A DNA stretch of 64,000 nt from Galeruca laticollis (taxonomy: Eukaryota; Arthropoda; Insecta; Coleoptera; Chrysomelidae). Under the pieces are notes generated by a model that was not told the origin of the DNA, ran no database searches, and saw only the letters and a list, made by a program, of their open reading frames with translations. Made by a program: the position numbers and the translations under genes. Positions 22,669-35,569 of the stretch are shown here, piece by piece. How positions within the stretch are numbered: position 1 is the first letter of the stretch; every line of letters begins with the position of its first letter. The DNA lies in contig OY998176.1 of NCBI GenBank assembly GCA_963921935.1, positions 143,078,305 to 143,142,304 on the forward strand, given 5' to 3'.

Positions 22669-25313
22669 CCCAGATAGCACCAGATATCCATGGGCCATGG
22701 GATGTTCTGACAGTTTTCGATTTGGAAGATATATTTCCAAATATTATAGGGTTATTCTGGGGATATCTAGAATATCTGTGGGTACACCTAAATCGAATAT
22801 TTAATGTAAGTCCAGTTGGAATATCCTCAGATTATTCTTTTTAGAATATTCGAATCAAATAGTTCTAAGAATATTCTATGATTATTTGATTTTTGTTCTA
22901 ACGCTCTCTCTGTTCCATGGGAAAGCGTCATTAGTTGCACTCACAGTTGCCGTTGACAGTTGACGGTAACGACCAGTGAAAAATAGCGGTTCGACCATCT
23001 TATATAAATCTTTTTTTAATAGTATTTATATTATCTGTGATATAGGTTATCAGAGACAACAAACAGGTTATTGTTATTGGTGAAATAGTAGTAGTATGAT
23101 TAATTATTCTTGATCGTTAATTAATTAGTCAATTTTTTGCCACTGTGAATTTGTTTAAATATGTTTCTACGGTGTATTGTATACTACGGGTGGAACTAAT
23201 ACATACGACCTCACACATCAAAACAGGTACGTTCTATTGTATTTTTTTAATTTCTGTTGATTTATCATTGCATTTTTTAGAAAATTATAGATTTGCTGCT
23301 AAAACTTCCAATAAATAATGAGGCAAAGTTTGAAGAAGTTGAGTCAGCTTTGCTGAACAAAGAATCTTATGAATTTTTTGTAAGTTGAACATTCAATATT
23401 ATATTCAAATCAAAATGAAACTGCGTCTAAATATTGGAGTATTACTTTTTATATTTTACTACATGAAAATATCAAAATGATTGTTGATTTCATAAATTTT
23501 ATTTTCTCAGGTAGTTTCATGTAGTTATGTTACCGAGATGTATGCTATGAGTTCCTTAAACAAATTGCCTATAGTTACCTCTATTCCTTTTATTAATTGG
23601 GATTGACTAGAAAGCTCTACAAAACTGGTAATCTGATCATTCAAAGTCAAATTAGTTCTGACATTTGTAAATAAGAGTTATTGCTGGTCAATTGTCTAGT
23701 TTCAGGCATATGAATACTGTTCACACAGATGAAAGTGGTCTTATATTTTTGTTCTTATGAGATTAACTTCCAAATTAATACAGTTTTAGGTTGTACCTCT
23801 GGCAAGATTGGAAGGTTTTTATTTGCAACAATGTATTAAAAGATTCTTGCAAAAAATCCTGACAGAGTATTTAATGGGGGGCTACAGTATGCATGGATAA
23901 AAAAAGGAAAAATGGTTTGGAAAAACAAAGCTCTTTGAACCAGTAGTAGGTATAATCATGTTATTTTATTTTGGAATGTACGTGTAAATTAATTTAATAT
24001 ATCATGTATAAGAAACAAATTACTTCTAATCACTATTTTGTGTGGAATATTTTGATTTTTACTTGTCTCCTACAAGACTTATTTTTTAAATTACGTGTTT
24101 GATGTTTAACTTCATCTTTTAAGTTTCAGTTTATGGGATTATATTTTGATTGTTATACATACATACACAAAAATCACAGTAGAATAGAAATTGCTTATTA
24201 ACAAAAAATATAATCATTTTATTGTTTCAGATGCCGTCCAAAAGTTGGACAAGAACATAACAAACAAAGAAGTTGAATTGAAAACAGGAATTTTCTTAGC
24301 CAAATGTAAGGACCTGCAGAAATCGGTTTCAAAAAGTTCGTTGAGTATGGAGGAAGTCAGTGAATTTTGTAATCTCTGATTTGAAAATTATGTTAGTTTC
24401 AGTTATGTTATGAGGTTCATCTTATATTTATGTATGAATAAATTAAGTTGAACTCAATGTTTCCCGTGCTTTAATTTTTTCAATTAAGAATATTTTTTCT
24501 TATATATACAATTCGAAAGTTTGTAACATTCCATAGATATTCGTAAGATATATACCAGGGAACACTGAATCATGGTACTCCCCCTTTTCTCCTTTAGTTT
24601 CAGTGGATGATTCTAAGTAATCCAAGGATATCAGGTTTGATGGTGATATCTCCAAAGACTACGGAGACATATCGCCAATTAATTTTCCCATAATCTCGAT
24701 AAGTGCAAGAGAGAAGCTTTCCCTGGCGGGTAATTCTATTCTCTGTCACACTAATGGAGCTTATGGATAAAATAATTGGCGATATTGAACGAAAGTTGGT
24801 ATCACTCCCGGTGGAACAACAAGTTTGAAAATAATTGATATGTGCAATACTGTCGTTCATTAAGTATACAGGATCTCCCAAATTTCAATCAATTATCTTT
24901 GAAACTAAAGATGAAAAGGGAGGAATACTATGATTCAGTGTCACCCACTCAACAGGTATCATCCATATTGGGATATTCTACAAATATTTGAAATTTTGCT
25001 ATATATGTTCCACAGATATCCATATAATATTCCTAATATTACTTGGATATTTGTAGAATATGCCTATTGGAATGTTCTATGAATATTCTGGATTATCTTG
25101 CTATATACATTCAACAGATATCCTCAGAATATTCTTGAATATTCCTTGGAAATATTTATAGAATATTCATAGAATATTAAAAAAATTTCCCATTTCATGG
25201 TCCATAGAATATTCGAGAAAGGATATAAATATTTAAAATGGGCCTATAGAATAATACAATATACGAAAACGAATATTTTTAGTACGTCCATTGAATATCT
25301 AGTGCTATTTGGG
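22669..25313 (+). mobile_element. 2.6-kb DNA element with DUF4806-like gene
   Basis: Inverted termini CCCAGATAGCACCAGATATCC (22669) and, from the other end, CCCAAATAGCACTAGATATTC (ending 25313) bound an insertion in the piggyBac transposase. Removing the element plus one copy of a 2-bp AG duplication restores the host transposase register. The subterminal zones are rich in GAATATTC-like palindromes. It carries a multi-exon gene on the plus strand but no recognisable transposase, so it may be a non-autonomous element that captured a gene, or an undescribed type. The superfamily is not assigned. Confidence 0.75.
23282..24379 (+). pseudogene. Spliced DUF4806-like gene in the 2.6-kb element
   Basis: Three exons are visible: 23282-23380 (acceptor TTTTTTAG, donor GTAAGT), 23790-23949 (acceptor CAGTTTTAG), and 24231-24379 (acceptor ATTGTTTCAG, stop TGA at 24377). 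Phases agree at both junctions (0, then 1). Landmarks are LLLKLPINNEAKFEEVE, FLQKILTEYLMGGYSMHG with KLFEPVV, and DAVQKLDKNITNKEVE. Their order recalls the DUF4806 domain of many insect proteins, function unknown. One TAA stop lies at about 23898 in exon 2. A further donor GTACGT at 23228 suggests a non-coding or lost first exon. AATAAA is at about 24436. Confidence 0.65.
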
Positions 25314-25339
25314 AGAAGGTTCATCCATCAGTGCAAACA

Positions 25340-26516
25340 CTACATTTGAAGATGCTTAACCACCGTTTGCGGCATCTGTACACAGTAAACCCAAACATTA
25401 CTGGTGTACCCATTTACCGTGCACAATTTGTAGAGTTTTATTCCAAATTTATGGCTTTTATTTTTGATGTACTGTCGGAACCGTAGCCGCCCACGAAATG
25501 GCACCATTGTCTCATCAATACACTTTTTTACCTGGCTTTGAAACTTTTTTAAAATTCTGTATAATTTTTTCAACAGAGTGATTTTCTTAAGCCGATCATC
25601 TGCAAGAGCATTATCATTACTGTTGCTAAAATGCCACACCTTTAACAACAATTCAAATCGATTTCTCGACATAAGTTGGCTAATTTTATGTCTTTCAGTA
25701 TGATCGTATGGTGGAGAGTCTAAACAAACCCATCCATAATAGTATCCCAAGAAACCGTTCCATTTCAAAACTGTCGGTTGGAGTCCACGTTTTGATGCGA
25801 GATTTTGATTTGAGACCCTCTTTTGCTAAGCACTGCTCAGCATATAGATTTGTTTCGTTGAGCATTAGCGTGATTATTTCATCACATACAAACAACTTAA
25901 AAAAATCATAGTGATCTTTACTGATATATTCTTCGTAGATGTTGGCCTTAATTCTTTAGTCATTCCCATCGAAATCAAAAATCTTGAAAGGGGAACCGTC
26001 AACAGGATTCCACTGTAGGTTGCTTAGGAGATCTTGATTATTTTTGTTTTCTGAGTCACTTTCTCGTGTGTACTTAGAAATAACATCTTCAATACCATTT
26101 CCTACGTTGCTCATAAGTATAGGAGTAGCCAAGTTTGGTTGTATATTTGGAGAATGTCCACTATATAATTGTGTCACATTTATTCCAGGAACTGTTTGAG
26201 AAATATTCGGTAAGTCTTTGACACTACTTGATGTACACGAACTATTGGGTTTGCTCGTGGATGCACCAGAATCGGTTTCGATCTCTGGAAGTATTTTACG
26301 CCTTTTCGGAACAAATGAAGATGAGTCGCTATCTTCATTTTCCGTATCACTTGCCACGTGTGAACCGGGAGTGTACCCGTTTGAGGAATAAACATCACAA
26401 AATATACTAGGATCAGTATCCTCATCAGACATTAATTCATCCCACAACTTATTCAGACGTGTTTGGTCTTGTTCGTAATCGCCCATTGTGTTTATATTCA
26501 GTAACACGACATGCAC
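25340..26516 (-). pseudogene. piggyBac transposase, N-terminal half
   Basis: It starts at an ATG near 26487-26516 with an acidic, Ser-rich N terminus (25956-26516), as is usual for piggyBac. One stop follows at about 25956. The next segment has IITLMLNETN and FLGILLWMG. A frameshift near 25700 leads to SQLMSRNRFELLLKVWHFS and the catalytic region IDETMVPFRGRLRFRQY, carrying the first conserved Asp. It ends at the nested insertion after two more stops. Confidence 0.9.
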
Positions 26517-26959
26517 TATTCACAACAATACTTGTTTACGCCGTTGCTAGCAACAAACTGCCTGGAAATTCAGAAATGCGTGTCAGGTTACTCCAGAGAG
26601 ACGGTTCGTTCGCTTGACCTTGCGTACCACTACGCGGCACTACATAAGTGCCCCGTAGCCCCTGGCGCGCTATTTGATTCTCAGGGCCACGTGGCACAAA
26701 TGTTATGCCATAAACAAAATCAACAGAACTTCAAAAAAAAGGTCAGAAAACAAAACGCTTACTAAAGGTAAGTTGAAAAATGAATTTGAAAGTAGAAATT
26801 ATCAACAAAAAATTGGCCCGTGGGACCAGAAATTCTGGTTTCATGGTGGCGCTTAACGTGTTAAGTAAGCAGAAAACCCGTAGCAAGTAGATAAATTTAT
26901 AAAAAACGGAATAGGCAACTCAATAATAACAAAACATGTGAGCTTTTAAAAGTTTTTTA

Positions 26960-27100
26960 CTGTTTCGACTCTTACTCTGTGGAATCTACCTATATCACTT
27001 TTTTAAATGAAACTAGCTGTTTCTAATTTTTTAGAATTTTTGCCATTTTTTCAATATATTGTGGAATTATTTAGAAACAGTTAGTTTCATTTAAAAAAGT
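26960..27100. repeat. PLE A terminal fragment forming a hairpin
   Basis: The left part (CTGTTTCGACTCTTACTCTGTGG) matches the outer terminal box of PLE A at 45936. Then AAATGAAACTAGCTGTTTCTAA is followed by its near complement TTAGAAACAGTTAGTTTCATTT about 50 bp later. This looks like a collapsed head-to-head PLE end, or a derived MITE. Confidence 0.55.
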
Positions 27101-27684
27101 TTTAAAAATTTATTAACTAGAAATAAAAAATTTATATTAATACAAAACTTTGTGTACTTGGGGGTTGTGGGTACTTCATACTTTTACTCTTATATACAAT
27201 ATGTCCCCCTAAGTTGGAATCATATGGAAAACTTTTTTATTATTAATTTTAGGAAAAAAGTTATTCTTCATAAAAAGCTCTGCATTATCTAAAACCTAAA
27301 ATAGAGTCGCCAAATTTTTGAGTCGTATACGAGGTTTGTCAAAAAGTATGAGTTTTACTCAAGAGTAAAGTACCTTTAAATTTGACAATATCGTAAAATG
27401 TTACTAAAAAAGTTGATCAGAATTAAAAACTACGTTTACATACGCAAGTACATCTATTTAAATTATAACTTCAAATTATTTTATTTTTTACTCATATTTC
27501 TATTTTGAATGAGCATTTATCTTTTGTGATTACGAAACACATGATAACCTTTTAGTTTTTCGATGTTTTCTGATAAGTTTGCAATTAAAACGCGTAATAA
27601 GGGCATATTCATTTATTTTGCAAATAATAAAATACATTCAAATACTAAGTTATAAATCTAACATCATATTAGTTTAATTTTCAC

Positions 27685-28700
27685 TCATATTAATGCTTCG
27701 ATATATCCACCCTCTCGTTCAATACACTTAATCGTTCTATTGGAAAAATCACGTAATACATTTCTTATAATTTGTGAAGAAATTTCTTGACATGTTTCTA
27801 AAATTATCCTCTCCAAGTGGTCAATATCTTGGAACGGCGCTTTCTGGTAAACTTTTTGTTTCAGGTAACCCCATAAAAAGTAATCAAGGGGGATTAGATC
27901 AGGGGATATAGCAAGCCAAAAGATATCAGAATATCTGTGAATAACTTTTCCATGAAACAAATTTTCAAGATAGTTCCTAACTTTGATTGTACTGTGGCAT
28001 GCAACACCGTTTTGTTGGTACCAAATACATTGACGTTCTATTAAGGGTAGTTCATCCATGAACTCATTGATATGAGTTTGTAAAAACTGTAAATAACGTT
28101 CGACATTCACAGGTTCGCGAAAAAAAAGGTCTTATTAATTTGTTATTATAAATGCCACACCACACGTTCGTCTTAAACGAATATTGGTTATAGGACTTTA
28201 TTACAAAATTGGGATTTTCCTCAGACCTTCAGCGACAATGTTGTGACGAGACAGTACCATTTGACGAAAATGTCGCCTTATCGGTAAAAAGTATATGCCT
28301 CGTAAAAAGGGCCCACCTCTAACTCACCTTGGATGAGAGAGCAAAAATCAAAGCGCCTATCATAATCCCTTTCTTTTAATGTGTGTACGATTTTTGGTTT
28401 GTATGATTTGTATTTATTTAGTTTTAAAATTCTTGCCAGTGTATTTTTACTTACATTTTGTTGTAACAACGACTTTCTTTTGCGCAATGACAATTTTGGG
28501 TTTGCTACAACACACAGCATTACATCAAACTGCGTATTCTCACCAGCAACCAGTTTTCGACGTTTTCCATTAAGTTAATTTAAATACTTCCAGTTCTTCT
28601 AAATTTATCTACTATTTTCGTTACAGTTGATTGGGTTATGTTTTTATTGGCATGTCTATTATTGAAAATATTTGCCGCTTCTCTGTTTTATAGTAATTTG
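27685..28700 (-). pseudogene. Mariner/IS630-type transposase, broken
   Basis: From the minus strand, a helix-turn-helix region (NITQSTVTKIVDKF, then NTLARILKLNKYKSYKPK at about 28400-28450) precedes the DDE core. FTDKATFSS near 28270 holds the first catalytic Asp. The second motif reads QQNGVACH where QQDGAPAH is usual, so the second Asp is replaced by Asn. SPDLIPLDYFLWGYLK follows near 27880. Frameshifts occur near 28110 and 28280. The element is inactive. Confidence 0.85.
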
Positions 28701-29800
28701 CCTTATACCAAAAATTGGGCCAAGTCTTATAAATTTTGTTTATTGCCAAATGATTTTCAAGATCAGCTTAAAATTAGTTGGAAAATAACTATGTATATAT
28801 AAAAAATTTATCTGAATAATTTCAGTCAATAAATTGAGAATTATTTGGTTAGGTTAGGTAAGAATGTTTCTTTGTAAGTATCAATTGAAAATAGAAAAAG
28901 GTGGATAAATTTAATATACGACATGGCATTTTACGTGATTTCAAAAATTTTTGTGATTTAAATTTGATTAGGTAATTTAATTGTTTATTAAATGGAAATT
29001 TTATCCTTTCTAGAGTAACTTGAGACGTGTACATGGCGCAAAGTTTTACTGACATCCGTAGATGGCAGTTTTGGTAGTATTTAAAGTACAAATAAAAACG
29101 TACATCCTCGATGCCCAGCCAAGTTGTATTTCATAAAAGTCCATCCTCGATGCCCAGCCAAGTTTCGTAAAAGTCCATTCTAAGTAGTATGTATTTTTAT
29201 GAAAAATGTATGTAGAATTACCGGAATTGTAAAAAATAGCGTATACACATCTTAATTATAGTGACATTAGACATTAATCCCTTAGGTCGATTACTCCTCT
29301 CAGAAATCAAACACCTCCCGCGACATTAGATGGGTCACTTTAATCGCTTGGTGTATATTATACTATTGTTTACTAATATGAGATACATTTAGACAGCTAA
29401 AAGATGCGGATTGAATGAAACGGAACCAATTATCATATAATTCCAAATAACTCTTAGTATTAAATGCAATCTCATATCTAATAAACGTTATCTACCATTT
29501 ACATATAGAATAAAATTTAACGTCTAATCTCGAAATAATGAATTTTTAATAAAATGGACGTCCATTGACAGTGGCCAAGTGGTTGCTAGGAAAGCCGTGC
29601 GATTTACTTTACAGCCGTGCGTTTTGTTTTACCGTGCGTAACAGACGTCTTCCATTGGTGCCGACTGTGTGTTTTTGACTACTTACAGGGGTGGTCGTAG
29701 GTAAAAATAATTTTAATAATGTAAGTGAAAGTAATTACATATTTAAACGTAATTTTTAATTGTGATGAACTTTTTTTAGTAACATTTTTCATATTTTTTG
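28701..29800. other. Non-coding interior of the mariner element
   Basis: No supported gene. It contains a short tandem duplication at 29102-29172 and three copies of GCCGTGCG/ACCGTGCG at 29593-29638. Confidence 0.5.
29102..29172. repeat. Two-copy tandem duplication
   Basis: CATCCTCGATGCCCAGCCAA occurs twice, each copy followed by a variant of AAGT...CGTAAAAGTC. Confidence 0.85.
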
Positions 29801-29937
29801 ACAAACCTCGTATACGACTAAAAAATTTGAAATTCGATGATTGCAGTTTCGGTTTTAGATAATGCAGAACTTTTTATGAAGAATGACTTTTTTTCCTAAA
29901 ATTAATAATAAAAAAGTTTTCCATATGATTACAACTT

Positions 29938-32770
29938 CTTCTTCTTAAAGTGCCCATCCGCTCCGGACGTTGGCTATCATGTTGGCTATTCGCACTTTGT
30001 TAACAGCAGCTCGGAACAGTTGAGTGGTTGATTTGTTGAACCACGTTCTTAAAATTTTCAACCACGATATTCTCCTTCATCCCACTCCTCTAGCTCCCCA
30101 TACCTTGCCTTGGAGAATCTTCTGTAAAAGGGTATATCGGCTCTCATTACGCGTTATATGTCCAAGATATTGTAGCTTTCGGGTCTTGACTGTGTTTAGG
30201 ACTTCTTCTTCCTTTCTCATCCTTCTCATTACTTCCATGTTGGTTATTTTCTCTGTCCAAAGTATTCGTTGGATTTTTCGGTACAGCCACATTTCAAATG
30301 CCTCAAGTTTTTTGGAGGAGGCCTCCGTAAGCGTCCATGATTCGATCCCATAGAAAAATATCGAAAACACGTAACATCGCAGTAGGCGAATTTTCGATGA
30401 CAGCTGTAAGTCGTGACTGGTAAAGACTGTTCATCCTGATGAATGCTGTTCTGGCTTTTTGAATACGCGTTCTGATCTCCATAGAATGGTCCCAGTCATC
30501 ATTTATGTTCGTGCCCAAGTATGCGTATTTGTTGACTCTTTCTAAAGGAGTTTCGCCCACCAAAAAAATACCGCGGGTGTTTTGGTTCTTACTGATTATC
30601 ATGAACTTTGTATTGTTGGTGTTTCTAAACCAAATTTTTGGCTGTATGTTGTAACACTGTCCATTAGGAGTTGTAAGGAAGCTAGGTTGTCCGCAAAAAT
30701 AACGGTATCATCTGCATACCTTATATTATTCAGTCGTTCTCCGTTTAGCAGGATTCCAGCTTCAATGTCTAACAGGGCTTCCCTGAAAATGCATTTCGAG
30801 TACAGGTTAAAAATTACAGGAGATAGTATACATCCCTGTCTTACACCACGTAATATTTGTATCTCTTTTGTTGTCTCTTTGTCTACCCTGACATAAGCCC
30901 TCTGATTCCAATAGAGATTTCTGATGATTTTGAGGTCCTTCTCGTCCAGGCCAGCTTTTTGTAAAACTTCCATAATTTTCGTGTGCCTTCCTATAGTCTA
31001 TAAAACATGCGTAGACATCGCAGTTGACATCCCTGCATCGCTGAAACAGCACCTGTACCGAAAATAGAGCTTTCCTAGTCCTCACAGCACTTCTAAAGCC
31101 GAATTGAGTCTCAGATATCTGTTCCTCAAACAGTTTAAATATCCTATTATGAATTATCTTCGGGAAAATCTTTAGCAGATGACTCATCAAGCTTATTGAT
31201 CGAAACTCGCTACATTTCCTAGCATTAGGCTTCTTGGGGAGAGTAATGAATTCAAACCTCAGCCATTCCGTGGGTATGACGACCATATCATAGATCACAT
31301 TGAACACTTTTGTAAGCTACTTTAAATTCTTCCCTTCGATCAGCTTTAATATTTCAGCAGGAATTCCGTCGGGGCCCAGGGCCTTTTGATCTTTTGCATT
31401 TTTCAAGGCTGGTTGCACTTCTACCTCTAAGATTGGGGGACCATCTGTTTCTTAGATATTGGGTGGCACCGTTCTCACGTCATCAAACAGTTGTTTAATG
31501 TATTCTTCCTAGGTTTGCTTAATTTTCGACTTCTCTACTATAACTCGGCCTTGGTTATCTTTAAGTACATTAACTGTTCTTCTCTTCACTGTTCCCGCCA
31601 TTTCCTTTACCTTTTTATCACATTTAGCTTGACATTTTTCATTTCCATACATTTTTCGATTTCAATACATTTTTCCAATTTCTCTTCTTTTTTGGCTGTT
31701 CTTATTTGCGCCCTTATTTCTTTTTGTATGTTCATGTATTCTTTTTTATTATTTTCATACAATCTCTTCTTTTCCATCAGTTCTAAGATCTCATCCGTCA
31801 TAAAAGATTTCTTCATCTGTTTGTTAGGTTTTAAGTACTTTCCTTTGACTTTATGTACACTTTCTTGAAGCATCTTAAGGTCTTTTTCTGCATCTCCATT
31901 GTTTTCCTGTTCTTCCGTCTCTGTCAAATTGCACACAGGTCTTTCAGTTTTCTGTAGCCGTATCTCCCTACACGTTTTTTCTCTACTTTCTTCAACCTGA
32001 TTCCCATCCTGCCTATCAGCGGGTTATGATCCGACTGTACATCTGCTCCTGGATAGGTTTTTATATTTTTGATGCTGTTTCTAAATCTCTTATTAATTAG
32101 TACAAAGTCCATCTGATTCCTAGTTTCCCCATCATTCGATTTCCACGTGTACAATCTTCTAGGATGGTGTAGGAAGAATGTATTGGTAACAATCACATCA
32201 TGTTCCGCTACGAATGCACTTAGAGTGTCGCCACGTTCGTTTCTCTGGCCCAGTCCAAAGTCTCCAATGTGTTCCCCAGTTCTACCTTTCCCAAGCTTGG
32301 CATTGAAATCACCCATAATGATGTTTATATCATGCTGTGGCAATGTTTTGATTATATCTGATATTTGCTTGTAGAACTGGTATACGTCCTCGTTGCTGTA
32401 GTCAGTAGTAGGAGAATAAATTTGGATGATATAAACATTCACGGGCCTTGCATTAATTTGTAGAAGAGCTATCCTCTCTGATATTGGCACAAAGTAGGTA
32501 ACTCACGTTGCAATTTGTTTGTGCCGTATAAATCCAACTCCATGTTGGAAAATGTTGTTTGCTGTTCCAGAGTAATATACAGAATATTCCTCCCCTTTGC
32601 CATTAGCTCCCGTACCCAGCCATATCATCTCACTAATACCTAAAATCTGCACATTAAGTCGTTTCATCTCTTGAATTGTGTTTTGCAGCTTTCCAGGCTG
32701 TGCTAGTGTTCGCACATTCCATGTACCAAACATCACGGTCTCCAACTTTACCTTTCTGTACCATCCTTTC
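29938..32770 (-). mobile_element. RTE-type non-LTR retrotransposon
   Basis: A single endonuclease-RT frame on the minus strand runs from 32745 to about 30077 and ends in a 3' UTR with a GAAGAAGAAG tail, complementary to CTTCTTCTTCTT at 29938-29949. A trinucleotide tail and this protein (often annotated as craniofacial development protein 2-like) are typical of RTE elements. It has inserted at, or lies directly against, the mariner terminus. Confidence 0.88.
30077..32745 (-). pseudogene. RTE endonuclease-reverse transcriptase, broken
   Basis: It starts with METVMFGTWNVRTLAQPGK (32745). The endonuclease shows MGDFNAKLGKG and SDHNPLIGR. RT segments follow at 30599-31307: PKKPNARKCSEFRSISLMS, CFIDYRKA, GVRQGCILSP and an intact YADD box (IRYADDTVIFADN, about 30710-30750). 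The C-terminal region (30077-30602) contains KYAYLGTNI and RKLQYLGHITRN. Frameshifts at about 32495, 31920, 31310 and 30600 disrupt it. Confidence 0.9.
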
Positions 32771-34270
32771 TAACTATTAATCAAAACATTCCCTCCCGGA
32801 GATCCGAATGAGGGACTATATCCGGACATAGGGGGGATATATTGTACATATCACATAAAGTAGGAGTCATTCGTTTTGAGTCGCTTGATCGAAAATAATA
32901 AATTAGTTAACAAACTGTTCTGTATTAAACATTTATTTTTCAGACTGGGTGATTGTGATTACACTCGTCAAAAAGTGTAATTATCCCTTGTTATCGTAAA
33001 ATCAATTGTCAATTTTATTAAAGTTAACAAATGATTTTCACTATGAAAAGTATTTCTTTGCCTTTTTACACAACCTTAAGTAACAAAACGAAAAATCCTT
33101 TGTACAAGTCTATAGTCAAGGATAACTGGATAGGGGTGAGGGCGGCATAATCGGTTTTGCACGCGGACGTTGAAACAGCCAGCGACGGACCTGACTCTCT
33201 GACTGTTCCAAACAGGCTATAAGTGATTGTAATTAAAGAGAGTAACCGTACTTATAAACTTAATTGTAATTGGAAAAGCAATTGTAATTGAAAAATAAAT
33301 TCTACTCAGAAGAAGTAGGCAATTGTAATTAGACAATTGAATTAATATAATGACAAATTACAATTCCAACACAGATTTTGCTGCAATAACAATTCCAAAT
33401 TACTTTAATAAAAAAACTGTCAGTATAATTTCAAATTACACGAAAAAAAGTAATTGTAACTAATAATTACTTTTAACTAGGAATTACCCAGATCTGCTAA
33501 CTTTTGACACTTCTGTGAATTGTAACTAAAGCGATAGTTAACTGAAATTATTCAATTAACAAAAAAACATATTTTTTAAATTAAAACCTCGTTGTAAAGC
33601 TAATGGATGAAATTTTCTTAAAATGTAATGATATACAGAGCAGATGCAGAGCCGAAACTAGTCATTTATTTGGTTAGACACAAGACAAATTTTCGCACTT
33701 TTTATTGTACATCTATATAAATAGGTAATCGGAGATGTTGATTCACCACAAATTAATCAATACTAAATTTCATAAAGTAAAACACATTAATATTATCTAT
33801 AAATATGTAATATTATTTATAAGCACCAATTAATTACAATTATATCCTTTGGTTCTGTTTTTTGTTCACCAACATGAAAAATAAAAAAGTTTAATAAGTT
33901 AACGGGAAATTAACCAGCTTATGTCAAAATTGACTAGAATAACTAACATATTATAATTTGATAAATGGTATAGTTAGAGGGACAACACCTAAAAATATTG
34001 TGATTATACATTTTTCATACTTTGTGTATCGATTCTTTATATTAAGAATAATAATATTTTCAATTAAGTCGTTGAGTTTTTGTTTTATGCGGGACACATA
34101 ATTTTAAATCGTTCGATGAAAATATCCCTCAATATAGTTGTCGGACAAGGTTACCACTTGGTTGTAAATATTTTTATTTATCGATGCTGAAAAAATATAC
34201 TCTGAGGGCATTTAACTGTTTTTTTAATTGAATTTTAAAATATTCAATGTATTTAAAAAAAATGTGCATA
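32771..34270. other. AT-rich spacer with clustered AATTGTAATT motifs
   Basis: No gene. Between 33220 and 33480 the motif AATTGTAATT and its complement AATTACAATT recur many times in both orientations. The rest is plain AT-rich DNA. Confidence 0.55.
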
Positions 34271-34274
34271 CACT

Positions 34275-35314
34275 TTTGACAATAAGATATATATTCAAAA
34301 TGAAGGTTTACCTATTTTGGCAAAAATTTTTATGGACAATTTAGAAAGAAAGATCTTTGAAAGTATTATTTCGAAAAATGTTTTATTTTGGTATAGATAT
34401 GTAGATGACATATTAGCTTGTTTTATGGGTAGTGAACGACAATTAGATTTATTTTTCAACCACATCAATAATTTACACCCAAAAATTAAATTTACATTAG
34501 AAATTGAAGAAAGTAGAAAGTATTTAAAAATTCAAAGAGTTAATAATAACTTGATTATTCAATTTACCGAAAACCAACACAGACTGATGTGACAATTCTA
34601 TTTAATTCCAATCACCCCATGTCCCATAAACTAGCATATAATTCAATGATACATAGAGCTTTTTCAGTTCCTATGAACAAATGTAATTTTGATAGAGAGA
34701 TTAATACAATTAGACAAATAGCAACATCCAACGGTTATCCATTAGATATGATAAATAAGCTAATTAATAAAAAAGAGGAAAAAGTGGCATTACAACTAAT
34801 ATTTCCTAAACAAACTGATGAAATAAAAACTTATAAAACCATCACATATGCAGAAAATATTTCTAATAATATTTCAAAGATAATATCTTCAGCAACGAAT
34901 ACAACAATTTATTTTAAAACAGAAAGTAACGTTAGTACAAAATCGTTAAATGTAAAAACAAAAATACCACCATTAAAGAAGTCAGGTATATATAAACTCA
35001 AATGTCCAGGATGTAATGCTGTCTATTTGGGTCAGACCCTAAGGAATTTTGAAATCCAATACAGTGAACACTTACGGGCATACAGATTAAAACAACCAGA
35101 TAAATCCCACTACGCAAAACATCTACTTGACACTAATCATTCATTGACACCTAACACAAAACTAGAAGTGCTGCATATTTGTGAAAAGAAACAAGAACTG
35201 GATTTCCTTGAAGAATTGGAAATTAGAAGACATTTAAGAAACCCACAATATGAAGTTGTCAATGAACAGTTAAATCTAGGGAGTTCTCCACTAATAAACT
35301 GTCTTCTTAAGTGA
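34275..35314 (+). pseudogene. PLE A RT plus GIY-YIG, single copy
   Basis: The RT catalytic box is intact (FWYRYVDDILACF, about 34390-34430), but the motif upstream reads GLPILAKIF, so the usual GLPMGSP block is damaged by a short deletion. A frameshift at about 34590 separates the RT end from the linker and GIY-YIG. The GIY-YIG reads GIYKLKCPGC, AVYLGQTLRNFEI, with one Cys-motif change (E to G). Confidence 0.88.
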
Positions 35315-35569
35315 GAATTGTAAAGATTGGTAGATATAGTTTTCCTGGTTTTCTATATCATTGCACAGTTATAGTGATCTTAATTGGAAAAGTGATATCC
35401 AGGATATGACCATAGGGCTAATAATTTCTAAGCTTCAATATTTGTAATATCACATCTTCTTTTTTCTATTAACATACATTAAGTCAATCACCAGTTAGGT
35501 TACTTCTTGGTCTAGCCAAAAATAACTACGAAATATCAGGTAGGCATCAAATGAAATGTAACTTCTGTC

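Larger units (their letters stand above)
21550..26860 (-). mobile_element. piggyBac-type transposon, interrupted
   Basis: Terminal inverted repeats CACGTTAAGCGCC (21550-21562) and its complement (26848-26860) are flanked by TTAA at 21546-21549 and 26861-26864, the hallmark piggyBac target. The transposase lies on the minus strand in pieces. A separate 2,645-bp DNA element (22669-25313) sits inside the transposase gene, so the piggyBac itself spans about 2.67 kb of its own sequence. Several stops and a frameshift show it is dead. Confidence 0.93.
27212..29937 (-). mobile_element. Tc1/mariner-superfamily element with long TIRs
   Basis: The ends are inverted copies: AAGTTGGAATCATATGGAAAA at 27212 and its complement ending at about 29937. 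The match extends about 130 bp inward to the shared CTCGTATACGAC-like box near 27330 and 29815. A broken transposase lies on the minus strand at 27685-28700. The remaining 1.1 kb (28700-29800) has no gene and contains a short tandem duplication. The right end abuts the tail of an RTE element. Confidence 0.75.
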
